Shown here: positions 32,850 to 42,724 of the stretch, piece by piece
Numbering within the stretch: position 1 is the stretch's first letter
Layout of the letters: each line of letters begins with the position of its first letter
Origin: Branchiostoma floridae
Lineage: Eukaryota; Chordata; Leptocardii; Amphioxiformes; Branchiostomatidae
Length of the DNA: 64,000 nucleotides
Assembly (NCBI RefSeq): GCF_000003815.2
Contig: NC_049986.1
Coordinates: 23,326,876 to 23,390,875, forward strand
Direction: 5' to 3'
Notes under the pieces: model-generated
Database searches by the model: none
What the model was told of the DNA's origin: nothing
The model's input: only the letters and a program-made list of their open reading frames with translations
Translations under genes and position numbers: made by a program

Positions 32850-33587
32850 TTAAAGCATATTTCCGTGCAGAAGAATAGTCATTTTTTCAATGTGCGTAAC
32901 CATATGCTGGTCTAAACTACCTTTCTGTGCAGCAGAATAGTCGCACTGGTCACATTTGTAGGGTTTCTCACCTGTATGTCTTCGCATATGTACGGTTAGT
33001 GTATACCTATCAGCCGTTCTGAACCCACACTCTCCGCACATGTAGGGTTTTTCTCCAGCGTGTTTAGCCATGACGTGTCGGTCTAAAGTGCCTTTCTGTG
33101 CAGCAGAATAGTCACACTGGTCACACTTGTAGGGTTTCTCGCGCTTAGCACCGATGTGTGTTTGCATATGTTCAGTTAACTTAGGCATTTTACCTGTCCT
33201 GTACCCGCACTCCCCGCACATGTACGGTTTTTCATGGTGTTTTGCAATGTGGTGGTCTAACTGCCATTTCCATTTCGCAGAATAGTCACACTGGTCACAC
33301 TTGTTGGGTTTTCGATCGGTATGTCTCCTTGTATGCACATCCAGGCTGGACATGCTATCAGCAATATACCCACATAGACTGCATACGTGCGAACTTTCTT
33401 CTTGATGTTTTTCCACCAGCTCTTCCTGTGAAACGGTTTTCTTGTCGGATGAGGACTCTACAGCAAGAGTTTCCTTGCATGGCATTCCTTGGTTCTCGTT
33501 CTGCCATTTTTCATGTACGGTTGCCATTTTTTCTGCAAAATTTTCCTCGTTTCCTACAGGAATCAGTCCAGAGAAATGCTTGTCCAT
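32850..33587 (-). CDS. C2H2 zinc-finger protein, about 245 aa (array gene 8), truncated
   Basis: The start at 33587 follows CCCAG|AA ATGGAC; the frame upstream of it is intron. The N-terminus and fingers 1-3 are the conserved minus-subfamily version; six fingers are complete. The seventh has lost its Cys-pair segment by deletion (HIEKMTILL), shifting the frame into a stop. Its first intron was enlarged by a 1.2-kb transposon (33687-34900). Exon 1 is module 9, more than 2 kb upstream. Confidence 0.85.
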   Translation of the reverse strand: MDKHFSGLIPVGNEENFAEKMATVHEKWQNENQGMPCKETLAVESSSDKKTVSQEELVEKHQEESSHVCSLCGYIADSMSSLDVHTRRHTDRKPNKCDQCDYSAKWKWQLDHHIAKHHEKPYMCGECGYRTGKMPKLTEHMQTHIGAKREKPYKCDQCDYSAAQKGTLDRHVMAKHAGEKPYMCGECGFRTADRYTLTVHMRRHTGEKPYKCDQCDYSAAQKGSLDQHMVTHIEKMTILLHGNML

Positions 33588-33686
33588 TTCTGGGAATATG
33601 GAAATAGCAGAGATGTGAAGTGAAATGTACATAATTTTCAGGTATAATTTTTAACAAGATAGCCTGGGTACCATCCTCCGTGGTTA

Positions 33687-34900
33687 GGCCATGTTGATTT
33701 GATAATATGGATGACATCCGCGCTTATAGTGGTGCGTACCTAAAGCCCGGACTTGGAATTGGACCTAAAATGTTTGGGTCCAAGTAAAAAAAAAATCTAA
33801 ATGTCCGGAGCCAAGTCCGGACTTGCAAAAAGCTATCTGTCACTTATATTCCCTTTTTTGTTCTAAACCAACTAAAACTTTCCATAGACAGTGAAATTCG
33901 CACTGAAAAAAGACAAAAAACATTTCGTGTTTACACTGACTGTATATAATTTACATGCATTTTTCATATTTCATTTCAATTCATGCTAACATGCAATTTT
34001 ATATGCCCCCTCCCCCTCAAAAAAGGATTAGTAATTCTAGTGCCCATAATATGCAATGATGGGTTCAGGTCCGGACTTAAAGTCCGAACCTGAGCACTGA
34101 AGTGCTAGACCTGAATCCGGACCTGAACCTGAATATGAGTTTAGGTACGCACCAATTTTCGGCCGTTTCCAAAAAAAAGTTTTGGACCACACAGTAAATT
34201 GTGCAAAGCAGCTGTAAAATGAGCACAAATATTCCGTAGATTGAAAAAAAAAGTATCAGAAAACAACTAATGCCATAGAATGCCAAAATAAATATTCAGT
34301 CAAAGAAAAAGATGTGAAAGGACAGAAAGAAAAAAAAAATTATTGTTGGTAGGGGTAGGTACCAGTACAGAAAATTCAGATATAGGTCCCGTTTGGTCAA
34401 TTTTGCTACAAAGGAATCTGTTTTGTGGATTATTGGACTACCACTGACATTTTAAAATACCATCTCCATGTAATCAAGGCTAACTGTCGGTCTACCTTTG
34501 ACTGTAGAAACTTGGTACAATTGACTATAGCCTCTACTCGACTTCGCTTTTGCGGTCTTCTTGGCCCGGTAAGACCCCAAACACCTGCCGACATAGTGTG
34601 TCTATTTTATAATTGGCGAAACCCGTTCTGATTTTTTTTCAGGTCTTTTTTTTTTCGGATTGGTCCAAGAAGAAAAAAAAAACGTTTTGCACCTGTATAA
34701 TGTACTTGTCCCTACACCTAACTGTTGGTATACCATACTATGTTAATATGTTTAGTCCTATGTTCAACCTTCCTGGCCACATTTATTTCATACTGAAGGG
34801 AACTTTTTTTTGGGGGCCAAACTTTTTTTTTTATTCGATCGCTCGCATCAATTTTGGAGTTCCCAGAGGATGTCATCCATATAATCAAATCAACATGGCC
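33687..34900. mobile_element. 1,214-bp Harbinger-like element in intron of gene 8
   Basis: Ends GGCCATGTTGATTTGATAAT and, in reverse from the right, GGCCATGTTGATTTGATTAT; similarity runs about 32 bases to GGATGACATCC. TTA on both sides. The same intron position in genes 6 and 7 reads straight through (GGTTAGCTTGC, GGTAAGCAAGC), so sister introns are empty sites. The interior has no clear transposase and contains a nested element. Confidence 0.85.
33730..34154. mobile_element. Nested inverted-repeat element
   Basis: TGGTGCGTACCTAAA at 33730-33744 and its exact reverse complement at 34140-34154. Between them, further inverted CCGGACTT/AAGTCCGGAC motifs. It lies within the element 33687-34900, so it inserted later. 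Confidence 0.7.
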
Positions 34901-35163
34901 TTAGCAAGCAAAAAAATTGAATCACGGTTACTATGAAGAATCGTAACCGGTCTAATATCAGGTGGGGGAAACATGACATTGTGTTATCGCGTTGAACAAT
35001 AGGGTGGATAACTCTGATTCGAATAAAGTCAACTTGCCGAATCAAGGACGTACATAACATCCTTGATCTTGGACGAATCAAGAGTTTTCAGTTCACCTCT
35101 TTGTAAACTTCGTGAATATTTTATTGCTGAGTTTTGGTAACGATTTTGTTACCGATTGCAAAT

Positions 35164-35406
35164 ATACAAAAGAAAAGTAGCGGTCTCCTCTCTCAGCACT
35201 GGAACACCAGTGCTGAAGTGGTCGTCAGCATTGGAAGTCCAGAGGGTTTAGCACTGGAATTCCAGTGCTGAGGGAGCTTCAGCACTGGAACAAAGCCGGA
35301 AAACCGGTGCTGAACTTTCTTCAGCGCTGGGCGCGCAATGCTGAGGTTGATTCGACCCGTTGATTCAGCACTGGAACACCAGTGCGGAACCCGCTACTCT
35401 TTTGTA
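35164..35406. repeat. Array of five to six short hairpins inside a MITE
   Basis: Successive inverted repeats of the form CAGCACTGGAA...CCAGTGCTG fill the interval, bounded by TACAAAAGAAAAGTAGCGG on the left and CCGCTACTCTTTTGTA on the right. It lies in intron 1 of gene 8 and is absent from the sister introns. Confidence 0.75.
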
Positions 35407-35656
35407 CACTTGCTTACCGATCCACACAGTACAAAAAAACAAATCCTGATTTTGCGTGAAATCTAGCACCTTAGTTTTGGGAAATATGGCCATGGCCTAC
35501 AAGCTATTAGATTTACTGTCGATACAGGTCGATATGCCCCCCCCCCCCCCCCCAGGTATATCCTTTGATTTTTCTCGAATCGCCCCCAGCCCTGAGTTGA
35601 AGTGGCCGCCATTAAATCGTGATACAGCGAATAAAGGTGGTAAACAAAGGCCTTAC

Positions 35657-35815
35657 CTGTCTACCGATACCTTTTAAGGTTGATATAGAGTCGAAGCAGG
35701 CTGAAAATCGCCCCAGACCGAAGAGAAACGACGCCACTCGCAGGCCTCAGCAAATGGCGGATAGGGGTCAACAAATCTGGTGCAGGGCAAAGGTCAGAGT
35801 TGACAAACCTGATGA
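35657..35815 (-). promoter_or_regulatory. Zinc-finger promoter/first-exon module 9
   Basis: GGTCATCAGGTTTGTCAAC (about 35815-35797), TGACCTTTGCCC (35795-35784), CCGCCATTTG (35760-35751; one T short of sisters), donor GTAAGG at 35656. G-tract of 14 or more at about 35537-35553. Confidence 0.78.
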
Positions 35816-35838
35816 CCGAGATTCCAGAGGTGTCGCTA

Positions 35839-36032
35839 TAGCCTGGAATCCAGTCTTGTTAGCTTTGTTCCGCTCCCGAAGGTCGCTACTTGTTGGCGTA
35901 GCCTGGAATCCAGTCTTGTTAGTTTTGTTCCGCTCCCGAAGGTCGCTACTTGTTGGCGTAGCCTGGAATCCAGTCTTGTTAGTTTTGTTCCGCTCCCGAA
36001 GGTCGCTACTCGCGAGACTGGATTCCAGGCTA
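35839..36032. mobile_element. MITE with internal 60-bp triplication, 9-bp target duplication
   Basis: Starts TAGCCTGGAATCCAGTCT, repeats a 60-base unit three times (35839, 35899, 35959) and ends AGACTGGATTCCAGGCTA. GTGTCGCTA flanks it at 35830-35838 and 36033-36041. The duplicates near 27925 and 31195 carry a single uninterrupted GTGTCGCT, so both act as empty sites. It lies just upstream of promoter module 9. Confidence 0.88.
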
Positions 36033-36044
36033 GTGTCGCTACGG

Positions 36045-37391
36045 ATCTCTTTTCGTTTTTATTCCAGCCTAGTCTATTTTATCAGTTTAAACCACTACAT
36101 TCTCATTAAATTTGCACAAGAGACAAAAGAAAATGAGAACATAAACGGAGATATGTATCAAGTTGTATTTAATAATTATACATTCAAAGTAATAGTCAAA
36201 ACCTTCTAATGATTCAGAATCAACGTTTACACAGGATAAGACTACGATAGAGTAAATACAGTAGATAATGTAGGCATTACCCATTACAGGTTCATGATCG
36301 TAAAAAAGTTATTAGAAACTAGAAAGGCCGACATTTGATTGAGAGCAAATACAGCATATTTCAGCCATCTCCAAGAATGGACTCCAGTACACCCCATGAG
36401 AATTTGCACATTAGACCAGTTCAGAAATAATCCCACTGAAAACATGGCCTTTTGAATAAGAAACCGAATCCAAAATTGAAATTAGCAAAAAAGGTCCCCC
36501 GTGCATGAAAAGGTATAATAGACCAGTCTAAAAACACTTTGACATAATCACCAAAGTTTAAAAGTGGAACAACGGAGATAACGAGTTTTGAAGATTTGAC
36601 AGGAAAAGAAGAAAAAGAAGAAACATTACGAATACAATATATTTCACCATACCTATGGTGTGGCTGAAATATAACTATTGCTGCGTACATGTCGGCCACC
36701 TATGTAAAAAAAAGTATACATTACTAGTAGAATTTAATGTCAAGTACTTTCTAGCTATTGAACAAGTTATATATGCCTATCATCTACGTTGTTGTTACTT
36801 TTGAAATACGTGTCAAACAAATACTTGTAACAGTTAATAAAACGTAACACATTTAATAACAAGAAAGAATCTTCAGAAACAAGATGTAGAGATGGTACAT
36901 TTTCCTTGTGTGTGACTGTCATAGTTTGTTTTGATATTCTGCATATCAACATTGATATTTCGGCTACTTGCCTCTTACCCCTACAAGGCAGTGTGCAAAC
37001 GGAGATGGTTGGGTGAACTGCGCCGTGCACAGCCCAAATGTTTATTACACCTCGCTCTCAAGACGAACTGTAAGCCCTTTTCCCACGTGCTATCACATTT
37101 CTGTAAGGTCTTTGTCCTTCAATCTGTTTCCAATATGTGGTTATACTGTGAACGTACCAGACATACAGGTGTGAATACGTTTTTTCATAGCCTTATTTTC
37201 CTATTGTTGTCTTTATGAAACCATCGACTTGATAAAAGCTCCTTGATGAAACACAGTTCCCGCATACGTTCAGTTCACCTTCACTTATGTTCTATCACTT
37301 TCCTGTCCATATGTCTTATACAATACTGCTTCTCCATAGCGCTTCTCGCAAATGCTGAAGTCTTCCTGGAACAGCATTCTTCTAGTACAGT
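36045..37391. other. Flank and 3' UTR of array gene 9; no other gene seen
   Basis: 36070-36300 matches the flanks at 28.4 and 31.5 kb, and 36750-37390 matches the 3' UTR regions of genes 6 and 7. Open frames here are short and unsupported. Confidence 0.6.
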
Positions 37392-39035
37392 TCATGTACA
37401 ATCGTGTTTGGCCATGTGATTGCCAGTATGCGTTTTGATATGTTGAGATAGGCGATATTTTGTAGCTGCCCTGTACCCGCACTCCTCACACTTGTATGGA
37501 GTTTCTCCACTGTGCATAATCATATGTCGGGCTAAAGTAGATTTTATGGCAGAAGAATATTCACACTTGTCACATTTGTAGGGTTTCTCACCGGTATGTG
37601 TTTTCATGTGTTTTGACAGGCAGGATTTATCAGCCGTCCTGTAGCCGCACTCCTCACACATGTAAGGCTTGGCCCCGGTGTGTTTAGCCATGTGTCTGTC
37701 CAAATGTCCTTTCACTGTATAGGAACAGTCGCACTGGTCACATTTGTAGGGTTTCTCACCTGTATGTGTTCTCATATGTAGGGACAGGGAGAACTTGTGT
37801 GCAGTTTTGAATCCGCACTCCCCACACATGTAGGGTTTTTCACCAGTGTGCCTAACCATATGTTGGTCTAAAGTAGATTTCTGTGCAGCAGAATAGTCGC
37901 ACTGGTCACATTTGTAAGGTTTCTCACCGGTATGTTTTTTCATGTGATTAGTTAAGCCAGACACGTTAGCAGTCCTGTGTCCGCACTTTTCACACATGTA
38001 GAGTTTTTCTCCAGTGTGTTTAGACAATTTGTGTTGGGCTAAAGCATTTTTCCATGCAGAGGAATAGTCACATTGGTCACACTTGTAGGGTTTCTCACCT
38101 GTATGTTTTCTCATGTGGTTGGTTAAGTCAGTCCTGCCAGATGCCCTGTAACTGCATTCTTCACACACGTATTCAACGGCTTGTCTGCCCAAATGTACGG
38201 AGGAACTTTTTTTCAGCGAAGAAACGTCACACTTGTTGGGGTTATCTCCTATGTGGGAAGCCATGTGTCGGTCTAAAGTATCTTTCCTTGCTGCAGAATA
38301 GTCACACTGGTCACATTTGTAGGGTTTATCATCCATGTGCTTGGCCCTGTGTCGGTTCAAATTGTTTTTCTGTGTAGCGGAATAGTCACACTGGTCACAT
38401 TTGTAGGGTCTCTCGCCTGTATGTGTTCTCATGTGTTGGGATAGGGCAGACTTGTGAGCAGTTCTGTAATCGCAATCCCTACACATATAATATTTAGTCC
38501 CTACATTGTGTATATGTGTACTCATATGTAGGTACAGGGAAGACCTGTAAGCTGCTCTATAGCCACAATCCCCACACATGTAAGGTTTAACACCAGTATG
38601 TTTTCTCATATGTACAGTCAAGATACACATTTTACCTGTCCTGTACCCGCACTCCCCACACATGTACGGTTTTCCATGGTGTTTTGCAATGTGGTGGTCT
38701 AACTGCCATTTCCATTTAGCAGAATAGTCACACTGGTCACACTTGTTGGGTTTTCTGTCTGTATGTCTCCTTGTATGCACGACCAGGCTGGGCATGCTAT
38801 CAGCAACATACCCGCACTCCTTGCATATGTGGGATCCATCCATAGTGACTTCCTGATGCCTGTCCACTAGCTCTGCGTGTGGAACGTTTTTCTTGTTGGG
38901 TGAGGTGTCCTCAGCAATTGTTTCCTCACATGATATTTCTTTGCTGTCGTTCTGCCAATTTTCCAAGTCTGTCGCCATGTCTTCTGCTGGATTTTTCTCG
39001 ATCGCAGGAAACAGTCCATCCGAATGATCGTCCAT
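37392..39035 (-). CDS. C2H2 zinc-finger protein, about 547 aa (array gene 9)
   Basis: The ATG at 39035 corresponds to the start of sister gene 8 (MDDHSDGL versus MDKHFSGL). The acceptor just upstream reads TTCTTAAG|A, weaker than the CAG of the sisters. Sixteen complete fingers plus one degenerate unit (NKCDVSSLKKSSSVH). Fingers 1-3 are the conserved subfamily version. The C-terminus jumps from a half linker to HMAKHDCT-stop, indicating an in-frame loss of most of one finger near the end. Otherwise intact. Exon 1 is assigned to module 10, about 1.5 kb upstream. Confidence 0.9.
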   Translation of the reverse strand: MDDHSDGLFPAIEKNPAEDMATDLENWQNDSKEISCEETIAEDTSPNKKNVPHAELVDRHQEVTMDGSHICKECGYVADSMPSLVVHTRRHTDRKPNKCDQCDYSAKWKWQLDHHIAKHHGKPYMCGECGYRTGKMCILTVHMRKHTGVKPYMCGDCGYRAAYRSSLYLHMSTHIHNVGTKYYMCRDCDYRTAHKSALSQHMRTHTGERPYKCDQCDYSATQKNNLNRHRAKHMDDKPYKCDQCDYSAARKDTLDRHMASHIGDNPNKCDVSSLKKSSSVHLGRQAVEYVCEECSYRASGRTDLTNHMRKHTGEKPYKCDQCDYSSAWKNALAQHKLSKHTGEKLYMCEKCGHRTANVSGLTNHMKKHTGEKPYKCDQCDYSAAQKSTLDQHMVRHTGEKPYMCGECGFKTAHKFSLSLHMRTHTGEKPYKCDQCDCSYTVKGHLDRHMAKHTGAKPYMCEECGYRTADKSCLSKHMKTHTGEKPYKCDKCEYSSAIKSTLARHMIMHSGETPYKCEECGYRAATKYRLSQHIKTHTGNHMAKHDCT

Positions 39036-39253
39036 TCTTAAGAACAAGGAGGAAAAATGAATGAGAGTAATATTTTGTTGTTATGTCCTATCGTTATATC
39101 AAGTGAAGCTATGTGACATTGCGTTACCACATTGAACAGTAAGTGGATACCTCTGATTCAAATTTACTCGAAAGGTAGCTGAATCGAGAGTTGCATCTGA
39201 GTTTTACCTCTTGCCGATGTGAATATTGACGAGCATCAACATAAACACATGCT

Positions 39254-39278
39254 TCTATTCTATTCTATTCTATTCTAC
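39254..39278. repeat. (ATTCT)n microsatellite
   Basis: Four to five copies of TTCTA in the first intron of gene 9. Confidence 0.8.
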
Positions 39279-39359
39279 CCAACCATCGATACCACCAATG
39301 ACTATCTATTACATAAACAATAGTTCTATCACTATATGACCATCACTATAAGGTCAATG

Positions 39360-40160
39360 TCAAAGAAAAAAACAACAAGAGTTTGGAGACCTCAGGCCTC
39401 CATGAAATATTCCAATTATGCAAATGACTTGCAAATCTGCATAATTCATGCTTGGTTATGTACACCTTTGAATAACTTACACAGGTATACGTATATATAT
39501 TGATAATCCAATCATTTACTACATGTACTTAGATGAATTAGAACACTTTCACATTATTATGCAAATTAGGGACTTATTTGCATAATTGGTATCTTCCACC
39601 TGCCACAAATTACATATGTTAGTACATGTATTTCAGTACCATAATTAAAAATATTGGATTTTATGGATTTTCCTCATTAAGTATGTAAAGTAAGTCCATA
39701 TTTGCATAGTTTGCACTTCATTATGTACATCTCTGCCAAACATACATATGCTAGATATCATGGAAATTCATCGTTCCTATGTTCCATTATGCTCCTTGGA
39801 AGATTTTAACAAAATTGGCCCTGCAGTTCCAGATCATAGAGCAGCCCAAGACTTTATACCCTCTTCCTTACATTAGCAGCTATCTGCCAGCATACAGATC
39901 AAGACCATAGCATGCTCAGGTCAAAAGATACACAAAATCGAAGATCTGCTGCAGTACCAACGTCACACACCAGGGGGCCTAAAATCGACCTTGACCTATA
40001 TCTTCCAAACACCCACATACAAAACAAATATCATTACAATCCATCCATAGGTTCTAAAGTTATGCTGACCACAAATATCAGGACACACACACAGACAGAC
40101 ACACAGAAAGACACACCAAAAACTATACCTCCATTTTTCATGGAGTCCAGGAGATAATGA
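39360..40160. repeat. Unclassified dispersed-repeat-like block
   Basis: AT-rich block starting near GGAGACCTCAGGCCTCCATG and ending with ACACACACACAGACAGACAC and CATTTTTCATGGAGTCCAGG. The similar words at both ends in opposite sense suggest an inserted element, and it is absent from the sister introns. Confidence 0.4.
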
Positions 40161-40516
40161 TAATCAACGCCGTTGGAACTGTCCATCAGTCATGTTACAT
40201 TTTTGCCAAAATTTACGTTATATCCCTAGCTAGGTGTTGCATATACGTTGGAATTTTTTGATACCATCCTCGAGAAGAAGGCGACGCCTGTAGCCTATAG
40301 CTCCCGATCTTCACACTTGCAGAGTGTATTTCTCGCTCTCCCATAGTTTATCATTATGACTTATCAAGCTTTGTTTTAAACTTGCCAAGTTGGCGTCTGT
40401 ACTACCTCCATCCTGTGGCAATTTCGTTCACCACCCTGACGCTGCTTGCTGTCGTACTACTACCATTATCACCACAGACTTATCAGGGGACGTAAAAAGT
40501 TAACAAGGGCCTTACC

Positions 40517-40660
40517 TGCGGTCTACTTCTGCTGTTAGATCGATAGACAGACTTGCGTTGCTTTTGAAACGGCCACGTCTGGGCCAAGAGAAGAGATCCG
40601 TTCCAAAATAAATGGCTTCCGGTGGTGAAAGGTCAAAGTGTACATTCCTTTCCTGATGAT
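40517..40660 (-). promoter_or_regulatory. Zinc-finger promoter/first-exon module 10 (diverged)
   Basis: GGAATCATCAGGA (about 40664-40652), CACTTTGACCTTTCACC (about 40640-40624), a weak GAAGCCATTTATTTTGG at 40619-40602, then exon ending CGCAG|GTAAGG with the donor at 40516. The AACTTTGACCTTTCACCACCGG wording is closest to module 4 on the other strand. Confidence 0.65.
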
Positions 40661-41536
40661 TCCATTGAATTGAGAGGTGTATACTGTGACTGATATCTTT
40701 TGTCTAAATATAGAAAGTTGACCATAAGATTTTGATCTAAAATCATTCTTTTTACATGAAATAGATATCATAGTGCTAACTTGGTATGACAAAATACTGA
40801 AAGGTATCTAATTTATGGTCTAGCCACCCCTCCAAACATTTAAATTGGTGTCGTCCAGCCAAAGTGGGGTCAATCGGGGTCATACCTGAACAGTCATTTC
40901 TTCCACGTAAGCAGGCCGTGGATGTCATCGTTTTCTTCATTTCTATCAACAGTTTCCGTCCGAGTTCGGGTGCCAGGAGAGTGGGGACCGATATAGGTAT
41001 GTTCCAGTCTCAAAAACAAGCCCTCAAAATTAAAAAAAAAAAGTGAGAAGGAAAGGGGATTTATGATAGTTGTCTGTTTACGATGGGGAGGGAGGGGTGT
41101 GTGGTTTATGCCAAGCCAAGGGAATCGTTCAAGTTTGTCCCTCAATAGATAGAAATGTTAAAAGTTCTAGGATGACTGTCAAGCCGGTATTTGTGACAGT
41201 TGTAAGGGTTTCTAAAGAAAGACTCGATGACGGTAATAAAGACAACTCGAACAAGACTGTTTCGATTTGTTTTAACGTTATAAATTTGTCATTCAAAGAA
41301 ACAGTTGAGTCTCAGTGTGTTAGTATTGGGGTAGTTAATATGCCCAAGCCCACCCCAATATCTGCTAGGAGACTTTATTTCTAGAATCGCCCACATTGAA
41401 AACAACAAACAAAAACAACAATAAAAAAGTAGTCCTTTCACCTTCACTTTTTTCCTTTGTTGAGTATTTCAGTTATGATGTCATAAACCCCTGTTCTGAC
41501 TACAATCAGATCTAGAACAGACAGTTCAAGAACAGC

Positions 41537-42204
41537 GGTCAGCCTTTTTACCGGAAAACAGAGGAAAACACAGTTAAACACCGGAAAACACATGAAGGAG
41601 TGTATAATCTACTGAAATACAGTATGTCTTGATGAGTAAACATGACAGGTCGCTATGTTTTGCCACAGAATAATCTACATATGGCCCTGGAATGAAGAAA
41701 TCGTCAGAAAATGCTTGAGACTACTGGCCGGACCGCTGCCGCCACCCGGCGGACTGGACGTGCTGATTGTGCAAAATTATGTAACGTTGACGGCTAGAAA
41801 AAGCAAGCTTTATTAAGGAATACAGAAAACAGATTCTTATCACAATCCGAGTAGATTCATATATATTATATTTATGCCAATATATAACAGATTTTTGCAC
41901 TGAAGTTCGGTAGGTATCAGCTGTCTTGTTGTGAAAGTATCAGACCCCGCTAAACAAACATGTATTCTGCAATGAAAACAAACATGGCCGCCGGGTGGCG
42001 GCGGCGGTCCGGCCCGTCGTCTCATGCATTTTCTGACGATTTCTTTATTCCAGGGCCATATGTAGATTATTCTGTGGCAAAACATAGCGACCTGTCATGT
42101 TTACTCATCAAAACATACTGTATTTCAGTAGATTATACACTCCTTCATGTGTTTTCCGGTGTTTAACTGTGTTTTCCTCTGTTTTCCGGTAAAAAGGCTG
42201 ACCC
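41537..42204. mobile_element. 668-bp long-inverted-repeat (foldback) element
   Basis: Arms of about 225 bases are near-perfect inverse copies: left starts GGTCAGCCTTTTTACCGG, right ends CCGGTAAAAAGGCTGACC. CAAGAACAGC flanks it at 41527-41536 and 42205-42214. Ten-base target duplication and long arms suggest a Mutator-like foldback. The GC-rich GGCGGCGGC sequence is the inner end of the arms, not a CpG promoter. Confidence 0.88.
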
Positions 42205-42257
42205 CAAGAACAGCCCCATTCTCTTCATGACTCCGCTCTTAAACATTAACAGTAATA

Positions 42258-42465
42258 CTGTAAATGCAGAAATGTTTGCGGTGGATTAATGTTCGCGGTT
42301 TTCACGGTGACCACTTCACCGCGTACTTAAAACCACTGCGAACACTTTTTTATTATGGTATTAGACTGCAGTTTATGGCGTTACCGCGAACTTAAATCCA
42401 CCGCAAAAAGTCTCATTTCCCGCTACTGCGAAATTAAATCCCCGCGAACTTAAATGCATTTACAG
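42258..42465. mobile_element. 208-bp Tc1/mariner-like MITE
   Basis: Inverted ends CTGTAAATGCA and TGCATTTACAG, flanked by TA on both sides. The interior repeats (TTTAAGTTCGCGG-like words) are also inverted. Confidence 0.82.
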
Positions 42466-42724
42466 TAGTCAAAGTCACGCACAATGATTTTGTTGGTAAC
42501 ATTCTTGTAAAAAACTGAACATGTTTTCCTGTTCCAAATTGTGTTTTAGAGTTAGTACCTATGTATATGATGAAAGACTCTGAGTAATGTTAAGTGTATT
42601 TGTGTGTGACTATATGATCTGTAACCAGAAGTACTCAATTCACCCGTTACAATTGGCTGCCCGCTTGGTATAATGAAGGGAATAAACCTTTCATCATTCT
42701 GTTTGCAGGGTCGTGACCTTGCCT

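Noticed and set aside
35164-35406. Array of RE1/NRSF binding sites (TTCAGCAC words)
   Set aside because: Only the left half-site word is shared; the right half (GGACAGCGCC-like) is absent and hairpin structure explains the repeats.
41975-42010. CpG-island promoter of RABAC1
   Set aside because: The GGCGGCGGC stretch is the inner end of a transposon arm and occurs inverted at about 41740.
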